DNA of 64,000 nt from Sweltsa coloradensis (GCA_024449915.1 JAMZAV010000447.1:372001-436000), one strand, 5' to 3'. Shown: positions 11,713 to 25,484, counted from the first letter of the stretch. The notes: a model not told the origin generated them from the letters alone. A program made the numbers and translations.

Positions 11713-12258
11713 TCAAAACACATATGAATACAATGCGGGTACATAGTTTGCATCAGATAATTGAGAAGTTATAAGTTCAATTTCTGAACATATAAATGCA
11801 GTACCAAGCTCGTACACAATCTTTTCATGATTTTCACTTATAAACTTTTCTTCGTGTCGAATACATTCAACATAGTTCTTTACAAAATCCTGTAGTTTTG
11901 CTTTCTTTTCTCCTACTACAGACACTTTACTATCTTATTTTTTTAAAATTCTCATGAGGAAAGTAAAATACCAGTTCATCATTTCTGGATTGTACATTTC
12001 AAAGTTACGTAAAATATGAGTAACACTTTGTGAATATTTCACCAAATTAAGGTACGTCACTTCACCAAGGTACACACCTTCACTCGTAGATTTAAGTCCC
12101 AGCACGATATTGCCTTGATGATTAAAAACGAACAATGTGTACTGACCAACCTTTCTCTCTGGGATACTGTCTACGTCAAGGTGTTGAGAAAGGGCGCGCC
12201 AACTGTACGACACTCTAGCCCCTTGGGATAAAGTAGTTAATAGTATTGTTACCAGCCC
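11713..12258 (-). pseudogene. secreted-protein-like exon with one internal stop
   Basis: One minus-strand frame stays open for 182 codons except for a single TAA at 11937-11935; the final stop is at 11713. It begins at an acceptor-like ACAACAG just above 12258. The first residues, GLVTILLLTTLSQGARV, look like the core and end of a signal peptide whose Met would lie in an upstream exon. Both sides of the stop have ordinary protein composition: VFNHQGNIVLGLKSTSEG and ILRNFEMYNPEMMNWYF before it, KLQDFVKNYVECIRHEEKF and ELITSQLSDANYVPALYSYVF after it. I do not recognise the family. The stop may be a pseudogene mutation, an allele, a sequencing error, or a true end followed by decaying sequence. 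It is not TGA, so selenocysteine is not indicated. Confidence 0.55.
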
Positions 12259-12329
12259 CTGTTGTTACGATCATTATTGCGTTTCAAATTCTCTCCTCTC
12301 TACTCAGCATCCCTTATATCGTTGATCGT

Positions 12330-13175
12330 CTTAAATTGTTATAGGCCCCTACCTAAATAGACTTGTACCTGTCCAATATTATAACGAGATTTGTGGGTTA
12401 TGGGTTCTTTAGTTCTTCATGAACGAAGTCCTTTGTTATTTTAGCACCTATCTCATGATCTCAAGTGACGTTGTTCTATTAATAGATTAATTAATTATTG
12501 TTTTTCCGGAGCAACGTATTTAAGTTATATTTTCTAATTAACTATTATTTGTGTATTATTTTTCGGAGCAGTTTTAAGAACTACAACTTATTTTTTATGC
12601 ACTCAATACTATTTTGCACAGATATATATATTTTTAATAAGCGGCATTCTTTCACTTATGACTTCACAGAGCGCGTTCTACATACAGTTCCATTTATAGA
12701 ATGAGAATTATCCTGAGCAGTTTAAATAACTTTAACCTATATATTAAAATTCAATTCTATTTCTCTTACATTCTCCAATATTATAACAAGACTTGTTGGT
12801 TCTTTAGGTTTGCATGAACGAAGTCCTTTGTTCTTTTAGCACCTACCTAAAGATCTCAACTAACGATATTCTATTTATAGATTAATTACGTATTGTTTTC
12901 CGGAGCCAAATATTTAAGTACCATTCTTTTGTTTCAACTTCTCTCCTAGCCTACTCTTTCCTCAACACCCCTCTAATCGTTAGGTAGTCTAAAATTGTTA
13001 TATCTGTCGAGGCTTGTACCTCTTCAACATTATGACGAGACTTGTTGGTTCTTTAGGTCTGCATGAACGAAGTTCTTTGTTCTTTTAGCACCTACCTCAA
13101 GAGCTCAAGTGACGTTGTTCTATTTATAGATTATATATGTATTGTTTTTCCGGAGCCAAATATTTAATTACAATT
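12330..13175. repeat. three diverged direct repeats of about 200 bases
   Basis: Copies begin near 12360, 12775 and 13015. They share ATTATAACGAGACTTGTTGG-type text, CATGAACGAAGTCCTTTGTT, TTTTAGCACCTACC and TTTTCCGGAGC. A weaker relative lies at about 40800-40920. The small frames within are not coding. Confidence 0.7.
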
Positions 13176-13249
13176 CTTTAATTGTTTTGTTCTACTACTT
13201 GTGAAAATACTTATTCCATCTTTGTATTTATTTTTAAATTACGACACAA

Positions 13250-13350
13250 CTACACACACTACCAACTAACACAAACACAACAACAACACAAACAAACAAA
13301 CACAACACACACACAACAACAACACACACACACACACAACACAAAACACA
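13250..13350. repeat. (CA)n / (CAA)n-rich tract
   Basis: An imperfect run of CA and CAA units. It produces an artefactual frame rich in Thr, Gln and His. Confidence 0.85.
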
Positions 13351-13399
13351 AACACAAATTATAAAAAACGTTATTTCCTCCCCTACTTAGCTTATTAGC

Positions 13400-14530
13400 A
13401 CATTTGAATGAACTAACCTATAAATATATTTTAGCACAATTCATACGTTTTTACTTTACTGTGGAAGGTAGGGCTCTTCTTCTCCTTTCAAGTTTACACT
13501 ATCAATAAATCGTAGAATAAAAAAAAGTAAAAAATATTCTCATTTAGAAAACAGAGGTTGTTATTATTGCTAGATATAAATCAACAAAAAGTTATTGGTT
13601 GTTGGTGTTGTTGTTTGACGAGAGGTAACTCATGCTTTTTAGCGTAACTTAGCACATTTGAGATTCTCCTTTGTCGGTCGCTGCCAATGCAAATGATAAA
13701 AATACAATATTATTTTCATAGTTATTCAAATGACAAATACAGGTCTGAACGCAAAACACTGACAATGTTTCAGCTTACAAACAATAAGAAAACCTTATTA
13801 CAACCAAATATTTCCTGACAAAAACCATTATCTCGCTAACATTGTAATGATATTTTCCATTTTGTATCAAATGTAGTAAATTTTCCTGCAGAGAACTTCA
13901 GTTCTTCAGTTTTTATTTCATTTGCAAGAACGTGCTTAAATTTTCGAATTGTGAAGACATTGCAAAGTAATTTTGCTTCTTTGTTGGAAACTTTATCAAA
14001 TTGATGTACTTGTCTTCCTGCCAACAACTAAATTTTCACAAAATTTTAACGAACATACTTTAAATTTGAAATTGGGCATGTAATTGCTAGTTATTTTAAA
14101 AACTTTCCTTCCAAAACTTAAACAAATAAGCTGATTTTTTCCAGCAACTACTAATTTTGTTTTATTAATTTGTTAAAACGTTGCTTCAAACTTTATTTTT
14201 TTGTATGCAATTGTTAGTTATTTCTGCAATTCGTGTCAAAAACTCTAACAAACGTAGTGAATTTATACCAAAATAATAATTATTTTCCTTTTTTTTGTAA
14301 GAAGGTACTTCAAACTTTTGAATTGTGCATGCAAATGCTAGTTATGAAGTATTCTTGAGATGAAAGAATGGGAAGAAAAAAAAATTACAGAAGAGATTCC
14401 AAATAAATATAATCAAATGAAATGAACGCATTACACGAAACAAAATAAATCAATTAAAACATATACGTTATGCCAATGGTTACGCATAACAAAATAAAAT
14501 TAACGAGTAAAATTAAATAAATATAACAAA
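13400..14530. repeat. AT-rich intergenic with weak approximately 140-base periodicity
   Basis: Variants of GCATGTAATTGCTAGTTATTT recur near 14075, 14205 and 14330, with TTCAAACTTT blocks between. This suggests an old, diverged tandem array. No gene is supported. Confidence 0.35.
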
Positions 14531-14539
14531 GTAAAGAGG

Positions 14540-15400
14540 TAAGCACACATCGTTCAATGTCCAAACCACTGCCTCCTAGATGTTCGTCGTGGCTCCTCGT
14601 TACCTGCCTGTCCACGCGCACAGTGTTAATTGTTGTCCAAAGCGCTAGTTACCGTCCCCAAGAGCTTTCTTTTGTTTTTGATGTTGTTGTCACATTAAAT
14701 GTCATCTCTCATGTATTTTACTGTTGAATCCAACTAAATTGAATGTTTTAGATCGTATTTTGTATACGTACATCACTTATCATGGTTTGCAGAATAGTAA
14801 TATACAAATTTGTCTAGTTATATTATGCTGGTAACTAAACAAAAAGTAGATATTGTAAACTTTGTTGTTTGATAATATAAGGCAAGGGCTAATAGGCATG
14901 TTATTTTTATCTATAGGGCCTATGCCTCCTATTCCTAATCATATTAAAAATCAATAGGCTTAGGTAGCCTACTTGGGCCCTAGTCTTGACTAGGCCACGA
15001 GCTAAACATTACTTTCCATCAAGCAGAGGCGCGTGATAAATGGGAGTCTGGGGGGGGGCCTGGGTGGAACAATTTCCTTATTTCCCTGTAGTTCATGCAA
15101 AGAAAGACCTACTTGTTTTAGTTAGATAATGGCATCCCGGTATCTTACAACTTCTTGCACGCACCATTGCCTATTAGGAAGAAAAATACAGCTCAACTCT
15201 GGCATGATGACATTTTAATCGTATGCAGATCGTATGTAAACAACGAAAACAAAAGAAAGCTCTTGGGGACGGTAACTAGCGCTGTGGGGAAAAAGTGCGA
15301 ATTGTCTTCAACAATCAAAACCTGTCGCGTGAACAGGCAGGGAACGAGGAGCCACGACGAACATCTAGGAGGCAGTGGTCCAAACAAATGGTTGTTGGTG
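14540..15400. repeat. inverted repeat pair, arms of about 150 bases
   Basis: The left arm at about 14540-14690 (CACTGCCTCCTAGATGTTCG, ACCGTCCCCAAGAGCTTTC) is the complement of the right arm at about 15235-15400 (GAAAGCTCTTGGGGACGGT, CGAACATCTAGGAGGCAGTG). About 550 bases of unrelated spacer lie between. The frames at 15155-15418 are by-products. Confidence 0.8.
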
Positions 15401-15417
15401 ACAAAAACTAAAATATA

Positions 15418-18147
15418 ATAGGGAATATTCCACTTCCGCCAAATACTGTACGAATAGATTTTTTAGAAGAAGTATTTCATCCCGATTACAAATATGTACT
15501 TTGTTTTTCCGTGAAATAATAATCAAGTGATTTATAGCCGTTTTAAAAGCAGCAGTTTTTTAAAACGGCAAAAATGACTGTGACGTCAGAACTGTGTTGA
15601 TCCAACGCCGTCTGGATAAACATACATCCAGACCAAAGATGCTGAAATAGTATTATAGTAGGATCGAGATATACATCAAGTCGGCGGTGTTTTAAACAAA
15701 GCAGCGCCTAGCGTAGCCTACAGCAGAGTCGATAAAGAAGTTTCCCCTTTGGGGAGGTCCCCTTACTCCCAAGTCAAAACGGAATCTAACGTCCTGCGCG
15801 CTGAGAGCGGCTCCAATGTGAAACTAATAAAAGCACTGCACGCTAAATACGGTCAGTAGATTATCGATGTGCAGTGACGCTGAAATCAACAAACAACAGA
15901 CGAAACGTCAAACTTCAATTTTATTTTAATCATATTAGCCCTGGGCCCTAGTCTTTTAAAACGATTTACTTTTGATTTATTATTGTACTATAAAGTGTTG
16001 CGCAGGCGTCACTGACATTTTCGTGCGAAATAATTTGAGATATGCCTTGTTCAAGCCTAACGGACGTAAGTGTAGCCTAGGCCCAAGGCCACAATACAGT
16101 TTTTAGACGTAAGTTCGCCCTAGGCACTCAAATCGAAATCTTGAACAATACATATTGTCGGCCTAGCTCCTAAGCTTAGGTCTACTCCATCAGAAATATC
16201 CTCATTAATAAAGAGAGTTTGCTTTATGCCAAAACATTCGCCAACATTCGATCGTATTTAATATTTTGACGTTTCCGCCATTTGTCGTCATCGACTGTTA
16301 ACTACTAGTAGAAAAGTGACGTACTTTTATTGAAGTAGTTCCATCAATCGTCACACAGAGTCGCGCGGAACGTTAGATTCCCAACGACAAAAACCGACTT
16401 TTTATTTAACCCAGAGCGGTATAGGGAGTTGGAGGACCTCCCCAACGGGGAAACTTCTTTATCGACTCTGCCTACAGTAATGTAAACAGATGGCGGACAT
16501 TTTACATTTAACGCCTAGCCGGAAAACGCGAAAAGTTGACATTGCAATCAAAAAACAAAACTGAAACAGTCCTATGTCTAGGCCTAGACGTAGAAAATTA
16601 TTTATAATACAACAGTCTAGGCCAATCGTTCCTGTAGGATATAGGCATTGGTATGTGAATACTAAAATTACTCACTTGACAAGCCCTAGGCTTAACTTGC
16701 CAACCCTAGGCCTGCACGTTCATGTTCTGACACACATTCCGCACAAAAACCTTACTTTGATGACTAATTAAAGCCTATTGTAGATAAAGAATACCAAGAT
16801 AGTCCTAGGCTATGCAAAAATTCAAGACAAAATGCTCGTTATTCTTTATCACAATGATCTCGCGAAATCTCCTGTCACATACGAAAAAGAAAAACAAAAG
16901 ACGGTGAAAATGTACATCCCTGTCAGGGTCCACTAGATACCTAACAGCTGCTGTAAGGTGGGTCTTCGCTTGTACTTCCACAATGTATAAGCGCCATCTT
17001 AGTTCCCTAAGTCAAGGCCTGCTTGATAATGTGTCTACTGAGTGCGCGAACACATTATCCAATGGACCTTACAGAGATTTTGTAAACAAATAGCAGACTG
17101 CAGCTGGACGTCAATATCAAAAGTCGGTTGTACATTTGAATGCAATAAATACATAAATAGGCTACCACCTGTATAATCTTTGATTCTTATGTTGGCAGGT
17201 AACATTATGATGTAAATAATTTTCATATCTTTCAACTTCATATTATGTCAATTTTCATTTGCATAATGGATATAAGGACCCGAGGCAAACTGTCCAGATA
17301 CCGGTAGGCATAAGGCCTATTAGCATTGATGATGTGGTTGGTAAGATAAAGATGAGTCCAAGCCATAGGCCTACTTGCACCATGTAGGCCTATAAACCAA
17401 AACCTCATGAGGCAAACTTGAACTTGAATCTGATATTTCTAGGGCCAAGCCCTAGGCCTAAGAACGCGAGAGACCTAAGCTCTAGGCCTACGACGACTTC
17501 TACAAGGTCTAGGCCTTTGTCTATGAAAAAACCCACACAAAGACGAGGGCCTAGCCTAGGCTTATGCACATACAATCTTTTATCGTAGAGTTGTAACACA
17601 AAGGTAGTCCTAATATCAATGATAATTTTCATAATAATCCACAATGCCCAATCTTTGCTGTCCATGATCTGTCAAACAAAACAAAAACATATCACATTCT
17701 GCTACGGATAATATTACAGAGCGTGTTCGGAGCGCTCCAGATTATTTTTAAAACACACGCAGGGATATAAGATGGCGGTTTGTTTACATCAGGTGAGAAG
17801 ACCCAGCTTACAGCAGCTTAGCATAAGTATCTAGTGGACCCTGATCCCTGTGTGTCCCTGTGGAGTTGTTTGTGTTGAGCGGATGGGCGAGCACCGCCGT
17901 CTGTATGTAAATATGTACAAACATACGTACATTTAGTTTCCAATTGGCCTTGACTCAACACAGTTATGACGTAGTACCGTCCAAAGATGGCGCACGCTCG
18001 TTTTTGGCGCACAAACTGGGGGTCCGATTTACTTATTGTTTAAATTACACAAAAAACATTTTTTTTTATAAAAAAAAGTGCAGTGACTATTAAGACATGA
18101 ATAAGAATTAAAATAAAATATAAAATATCAAGTGGAATATTCCCTAT
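15418..18147. mobile_element. candidate 2.7-kb element with 18-bp inverted ends
   Basis: ATAGGGAATATTCCACTT at 15418-15435 is the exact complement of AAGTGGAATATTCCCTAT at 18130-18147. The interior is CpG-richer than its surroundings and has several ATGGCGG- or GCCATCTT-like, YY1-type motifs (about 16490, 16993, 17772), but no transposase frame. No clear target duplication is seen. Because GGAATATTCC is itself palindromic, the match could be partly fortuitous. Confidence 0.45.
15715..16480. mobile_element. foldback element inside the 2.7-kb unit
   Basis: The left arm begins near 15717 with CAGCAGAGTCGATAAAGAAG, then TTTCCCC and GGGGAGGTCC. The right arm is its complement, ending near 16475 with CTTCTTTATCGACTCTGCC. 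Both arms also share the AATCTAACGT..CGCGC block. Confidence 0.75.
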
Positions 18148-18299
18148 TCTGTTATTCTCTACTTTAGGTACACGGAAGATGCTCTTTCAGAAGTAACCAG
18201 GAGGGGTGAAAAAGGAAGTCTCTATTTCGTTCAAACGAAGTATTGTACGGATTCGTGTTAATTAAGGCATCTGTATTTGATTTTTGATTTCTGTCTAAG

Positions 18300-18510
18300 T
18301 ATGGCTCGTTGGTATTGTTGTTAGCGTATCTGCTTCCATGCAGAAGGTCCAGGGTTCGATTCCCGCTACAGTCATATGTTTTTTAACTTCTGATTTGGAC
18401 TTCAGTCCATCAGTCCTTGTCTTAGCAGTTTGTAAACGGTGACTTTGGAACCGTCCTACAACGAAGCACATAATAAATTTCAGAGTTGTTCTGAATCGGC
18501 CTTGCAGGAT
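18300..18510 (+). mobile_element. SINE family A copy, 3' truncated
   Basis: It has the head GGCTCGTTGGTATTGTTG, the box GGGTTCGATTCCC and the body GTAAACGGTGACTTTGGAACC, as in the copy at 437-860. It stops after GAATCGGCCTTG. Confidence 0.75.
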
Positions 18511-18539
18511 GTTTTATCAAGTCTCAATAAAGTGTATTT

Positions 18540-20400
18540 CAAAAAAATTATATTTCCCTGCAAAATGTATTTCAATAGAATATTATTTTATTGTGCTCTC
18601 AAAAAAAAATGAAAAAAAAACGAGGAAAATATTATTTCAAAATACCAATTTACAATGTGATGAGTGTACAAATTAGCCTCATACAATAAGTATTAACATT
18701 AATCTCATGAAGACATAATCTTGTTATTACAATACAGTGGTAATACGTATAATGTTAAAAATAATATACAATTAAAATATATTTATTTAATAATAAATTA
18801 ATAACACAAAATAAATTATATTAATTGCTTAATTTAATATGTGTTTCTTCCACAACATAGGCAATGGAATCTAAAGTAAACATAATCTTCCAAACAAATG
18901 GCAAGTTCACCTTTTCAGTATATTGATTGAAAATCAGATCAATCATTTGATGTCGTGAGGATTATAATGATCATCAGTTTTCCACACTGTGTTCATAATA
19001 CTGTATATACATTGTACGTGGCAAACTTCACTTGCTTGATTGCAAATGCAAGCCAATATAGAATGCGAGGCAAGCCCTCATTAGAACTTCAATCAAATCA
19101 TAGACATTAATTACTAAAAGAGGTGAGAATACTAAACTTTGCTGTTGATTCTAAATTGAACACACTACGTCTACAAACTAGTACTTTAACTGCAATAATA
19201 TCTTAAAGAATAAGCTTGCAAGCAGAGAAATGTAAATGAGATAGTGTTATCAATTTCTACAAGTTGTATGTAAATATCAATTACTCCAACTTATTGGTCC
19301 CCTTTTCCAAGGTTAGACCACTCGACAAGCAATGTTGCCAAGACACACACAATCGTAACATTCAATACTCGACTGTTACCCATGAATATGATATGACGTT
19401 CCATCACATTCCTTCACACTACGAGTAAAATAGTTTCTCACTTAGAAAAATATACAAACCATACAGTTTGGTTTTAAAGCTCTATTCCCACATGTAACTT
19501 GTAAATTATTACCTAATTCTTAATACCTTTGAGTGACTTGACTAGTAAATGTCAAAGTTCTTATATCGTGTTGCTTGTCCGTTTACGTCGATGTATTTTA
19601 TCTCCCACGCTCATGCGATACGAATACGATCAAGTTTTATTGTTCCAACATTTTGACACACAGTCAAAATAACTCTCATAAACTTTATCAACGACATAAT
19701 TTCGAAACAGAACATACATCGGCCTATCAGCACCCACGTCACATAGCCTATGCTATGCCCAAAATGTTCACAAACTGGCACATAAGTATTCAAGATGATT
19801 CCAGAATCTGGATAGCATATATAATCCTAAACAAGTAAACAAAAGTAGAACCCTATGATTTATTTCTGGTTGAGAAAATGAATTAACTAACTCCACCATA
19901 CAATCTGAGTCTTCCACCATACAATCAAAGTCTATAATAATTAATTGACCCTTAATATAACAGTGTATGAAAAAACATTTAAAATACAGGCCTAATATAA
20001 GACCAAGCATTAAAACTAATGTTACCATTATACAAAGACTTAGCTTTGCCTACTTTACAGTTACTTTTTCAGTCTTGTGCACTAATTAGAAAATGTACTA
20101 ATTATTGTTTCTCGAGTGATTTGTTCATCACAGGAATGATTTATTTAGTACAAACAAGTGATGCCACATAAAGAGGACTTTAAGTAGGTATTTACAAACT
20201 AATACACCGTAATATTATACTGTAGGTATAGTATTTTTTTAATATTGTGCTGTGGTGTTAACATCAACACAGAACTGTTTTGGTGGGTTTAATAAGTCCT
20301 GAAGCATCTCAGGAACCTACATCAGCCAACTAACTATGAAAATTTGGTAGAGCAAAATACTATGTAGAGCCTTATAAATTACGGATTGAAAAGAAAAATA
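18540..20400. other. AT-rich intergenic or intronic DNA, no gene seen
   Basis: Short frames on both strands lack coding character. If the exons at 20429-20531 and 21447-21535 are real, this stretch would be their downstream intron or 3' untranslated region. Confidence 0.4.
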
Positions 20401-20428
20401 ATGTTCACCATGGGTGGATGATCGTTAC

Positions 20429-20531
20429 CGGTGGCGATATGTTCTACGTACTGTTGCCGGGACACCACGCCTCGTTTGGCTTTCACTTCCGGCCAGCTCT
20501 CGAAACGTCTTGTATTCCATGTTGTCTCGTT
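20429..20531 (-). CDS. candidate internal exon
   Basis: This 103-base, GC-richer block in AT-rich DNA lies between an acceptor-like GCGATTAG and a donor GTAACGAT on the minus strand. Its open frame reads TTWNTRRFESWPEVKAKRG and continues VVSRQQYVEHIATG, which has the composition of a real charged protein segment. An in-frame stop sits directly upstream of the acceptor, as expected for an exon start. Read through the donor, the frame continues to a stop after NDHPPMVNIIFLFNP, so a terminal exon is also possible. No family is recognised. Its phase does not join directly to the exon candidate at 21447-21535, so another exon would be needed between them. Confidence 0.35.
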
Positions 20532-20599
20532 CTAATCGCCAATGACAAGCATGGTACACCATTGCTGTGAACATGAATAGTCATGAATAAGATAAAAGC

Positions 20600-21195
20600 T
20601 ATTTGCATGTTGTCTACACTAGGAAAATGCTCAAGTCCCGTCGTGTTGATGGATGAGCTTTTTTGTAAGTTTTTAGTTTGCGTGGGATCTCTTTACTTAT
20701 CAAGTGCTTTTTGAACGCATTGTAGGTGATTGTTGTCAAGTTTCTATTGTTACTTGTTAATTGTTATTAAATACCTCAAAAAACTTATTTAAAACCTTTG
20801 GTTTCTGGAAATGTTTTCAACTTTTTCTTTCAAAAAGCAATACATCACTAAAACCTTAATGTCCATGTGAAATATGAACGTTTTAGCCCCACCCGTTTGG
20901 TCAGAATCGGCCCAAATGTCACGAAAATATCACACTAAAAATAAAAAAAATTGTAAAAGTACGATATTCATGAGAAATATTTCTTCGATTGTACCCAAAA
21001 ACGTGGCACGTCTAAGTTCAGAGATTTCGAAGGTCCCCTCAAAATTTCATCAAGATCGCTTATGCTGTTTTCCCAGTAGAGAGCAAACAAACAGACAGAA
21101 AAAAAAAAAAAAAAAAAAAAAAACATTGGAGCTAAATTTTTTGAGGGGTCAGTGAAATTGAAGTTTTTGCTTTGCTCGCTACGCTCATCCAATTA
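20600..21195 (+). repeat. dispersed repeat family R1, plus copy
   Basis: It contains the ordered phrases GTTGATGGATGAGC, GCATTGTAGGTGATTGTTGTC, CCCACCCGTTTGGTCAGAATC, AAGTTCAGAGATTTCGAAGG and CGCTACGCTCATCCA, with a poly-A block at 21099-21123. The same order appears at 45630-46195. The frames in it are not genes. Confidence 0.8.
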
Positions 21196-21446
21196 TACAA
21201 CAGAAAATTGAATTCAAAATTTGCATGTCAAAACCAGTGTCAAAAGAGTTGTCACGCACCTTTCTTAATGTTCAACATCAGCATATCGCCCTCTCTTGTA
21301 GAGAATATCATCGGTTTCTGCTGCGTTCTCTCTCACCCGTTTATTGGTGTTTTTTCTGTTGGTTCATAAAACATTGTTTTAATTAATAGATCCATTTGAG
21401 CCAAAGTATGGGCCATGTACATAGATACTTTTAAAATGTAACTTAC

Positions 21447-21535
21447 GCCCTATTAATTATGTCCTGTAGACTGCGTATTGTTGCATTAAGATTTTCTATC
21501 TCTTCATCTTTTTTAAGCAAGTCATTTTTTAAGTC
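21447..21535 (-). CDS. candidate coiled-coil exon
   Basis: A good acceptor, TATTTTTTGCAG, precedes 21535, and a strong donor, GTAAGTTA, follows 21447. The 29 codons between read DLKNDLLKKDEEIENLNATI followed by RSLQDIINR, a clear heptad-like coiled coil. Both splice signals and the charged composition support a real exon. Coiled coils of this kind occur in many proteins (for example N-terminal leucine zippers of cGMP-dependent kinases), so no product is named. The exon ends in phase 2. Confidence 0.5.
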
Positions 21536-21539
21536 CTGC

Positions 21540-22200
<661 letters not shown>

Positions 22201-22506
22201 TTTTATAATAAAGTTTTCTTACAGAATTAATAATTACAATTTTATTCGATTGCCCACAAAGCTTTGATAAGCTTGTCTGTGGGTTATATTCTTATGAAAA
22301 TAATTATTACATACTATTAAGTTACATGCTAGATACGGAATGCAGATTCCATGGCTAATTCCTACATAATGTTTAACAATATAAATTATAAAAACTTATT
22401 AAACAATTCAAATTTGAATAACAAAACACAAAAATAAAATGAACAGTTACTCATACAAAAAGAGCTCTGGAAAAAAAAAAGGAAACGAAAAATAATGTAA
22501 CAAATT

Positions 22507-25471
22507 CTACATTAAATTGGACAAAAGAAACTCTTTAACTCTTATCTTGACTTGGCTCAACCTATCCAATTCTTTTAATTTCGGCGGCAAGAGATTAAAA
22601 CTCTGCGGCACACTAACCTGCAGAGATCGCTCACCATATTTATTTGCTGTCAAAGGAACTCTGTAGTCATTTGCGGCTTGCGCTCTTGTATATATGGTAT
22701 GGTCAATTTTAATTTTGTGTTCATCATTATAATAAAATTTAGTTATTAACTTATATATATACATAACATTTACGGGAAGCAAATCAGATATTTTGAATAA
22801 CTCGTTTGACGAACAATGATCTGTTATATGATTGGGTAGAATTGTTTTTAATATATATTTCTGTAAACTTTCTATTTGATTAATATACATATGAGAGGCA
22901 TTTCCCCAGGCCAACAGTGCATACGAGATGATTGACTCAACCATTGCGATATAAACCATACGAAGTAAACTATATGGGAGAATATTTTTTAAATGGTACA
23001 GTTGTGCTGCGCACGGTCGAATCCTGTTGCATAATCTACTAATATGTTTGTCCCAAGAGAAGCACTGATCAACTTCGATTCCCAAATACACGTGACTGTA
23101 CACCGACTCAATCACTTGATCACAGTTGCAATTTATGTCACGTGAGTTTTGATTAACGTTATTATGCAAACACTGTACCGAGTGTGATATGACTTTAACA
23201 GCAACATTGTGTTCAAGATTTAAAGGAGTAGAAATGTGAACTATTTTGGTTTTTTTAGCATTAACAATCAAACCGTCATCATGAGTCCATCTCAGTAAAT
23301 TATTAAAATCCTCTTGCAAATACATTTCAGCAATTGAAATCCTCCTATGAATCGCAACTAATGCTGAGTCATCGCAAAAAAATATGCAAAACACTTCTTT
23401 AAGAATCGCGTAATCGCATTAACATATACCAAGTATAACAATGGCCCTAGGATTGACCCTTGCGGCACCCTGATTTTATTATTTTAGCGGTGCTGAACAC
23501 TTCACCTATTTTTACAACTATTTTTCTATTTTCTAGATAATTCTGAAACCATCGCAAAATTGGACCCCTCACACCGACATTTTCTAATGCCAATAATAAT
23601 TTCTTGTGGTTGAGCGTGTCAAACGCTTTCGTGAAATCAATAAACATGCATACCACATGCAAATTATCACTTAATTTAGAATTTACTAGATTTGAAAATT
23701 TTAATAAGAGGTCAGATGTACTTTTGCCCTTCTGAAAACCAAATTGGTTTTTGTTAATAATATTAAATTTCGTAAAGTAATCACTTATACAGCCAGACAC
23801 ATATTTTTCCATAATCTTATTGATCACAGACAACAAGGCAATTGGGCGATAATTGGAATAATCATAATGGCTTCCTTTTTTATAGACAGGCCTTACAATT
23901 GATATCTTGAGCATATCTGGCACCACACCCTCTTTAATTGATAAATTTATTAACAAAGCAATTACTGGACTGATCTGATTCTTTATATTTTGCAAGTCTT
24001 TAACCCTTATTCCATCATAACCGGCACTTTTTTCCGGATTCATTGCTACGATGATTTCTTGCACTGTTGCCGCATCAATAGGAGGAATGTATACCGATTG
24101 CTTCTGCTGGTTAATTAAACTATTTTCTCCTGTATCATCTTTAACACAAGTCACGTCACAATTATGAATGATATGCTCAACCTCTTCTACAAAAACATTT
24201 GCAAATTTGTTTACTATATTAATGGGACTCTCATTTTTGCCTAAATACTTTTTAATAACTGCATCTACTGACTCTTTATTTTTCTTTCCTATAATTGTAT
24301 TTATAGTTTGCCAAGTATCTTTTATATTTCCTTTATTTTTTTCCAAAAGCTTACGGTAGTAATTCTGTTTTGCTATTTTTATCTTCTTATTCAATATATT
24401 ACGAATGTTGTTGTACTCAGCCCTGTAAACCCCTTTCGCAAGGTTTATATTTTTACACTTTTTCCATTGATGGAAAAAACGGTCTCTTTTTGATATCATA
24501 TCCAATAACTCTGATGTCATCCACGATTTATTACCCCTTTTGTTATAACGTTGCTCTTTAATACACGTAGCCCGTTCATACGCCCTTTTGAAATTTAAAT
24601 ACAACGAATTATACAATGTTTCACAGCTGTTAGCAGAAAGCAAGATATCCCAATTTATACTTTTAAGAATATGAAGAAGTTTATTTTCATTCATAATTGT
24701 GGCATAATTCTTACCCTCAGATTTAGTTTCATGTTGAGATAAATTCAATGATGTCATTATTATATAATGATCCGATACCTTTGAGGTAAAGATAGCTGAC
24801 CTAATCTGAATATTAACCGCTCGTACATAAACGTGATCTATGCACGACCTTCTGAGTCTGCCCTGTACCATCTCCTCACGTGTTGCCCCAGAGATATACC
24901 TAGTAAATCCGTTAGCGGCTAGACTTGTTTCATAATGTTGTACAAATGAATCACAGTCGCTTAGTATATCAATGTTGACATCACCAATGAATATTGCTGT
25001 TGTGTCTTTAACCTCTTTCCAATATTTATCAATCTCCTGAATGAATTCTTTCTTTGTGTTATTACTGGGAGGTCGGTAAACAAACAATAGTGACACGACA
25101 TTATTGTTAACTATTATGTTACCTGCTATGCCTTCAAAATAACTAAATAACACATTACTCCTCTCAAATACAATCGAGTTCTTAACGTACAGAATTAAAC
25201 CACCACCTCGTCTTTCGTTTCTTAAATTAAAAAACATTTCATACCCGACCAACTCAAATTGACTACATATTTCTTTCACATTAACCTCACTTAGTGCTAA
25301 CACATGAATTTTATCTAACTGTTTCTCCAGAAGTACTCTCAGTTCATCCCAATGTTTTTTAATCGATCTTATATTTAAATGAACTATTGTTAGCCCTTGA
25401 CACACCTGAATCCAGTTGTCAATACTATCAATCACTTCCGTTTCAGGAGACGGTGGACTCCACAAATCCAT
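22507..25471 (-). pseudogene. LINE ORF2: endonuclease and reverse transcriptase, two frameshifts
   Basis: It starts at an ATG 14 bases after the ORF1 stop. The apurinic-type endonuclease comes first: IVHLNIRSIKKHWDELR, RRGGGLILYVK, YRPPSNN, IGDVNIDIL, IDHVYVR and SDH. The reverse transcriptase follows: NYRPIALLSVINKIMEKYV, NQFGFQKGKST and FIDFTKAFDTLNHKKLL. A one-base loss near 23470 breaks the frame inside the VPQGSILGPLL motif. A second shift near 23395-23405 precedes the catalytic FFCDDSALV. The rest, to 22507, carries the conserved WGNASHMYINQIESLQKYIL region. The domains are otherwise complete and little decayed, so the copy is fairly young but cannot make full-length ORF2. Confidence 0.9.
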
Positions 25472-25484
25472 TTATCCTATATAC

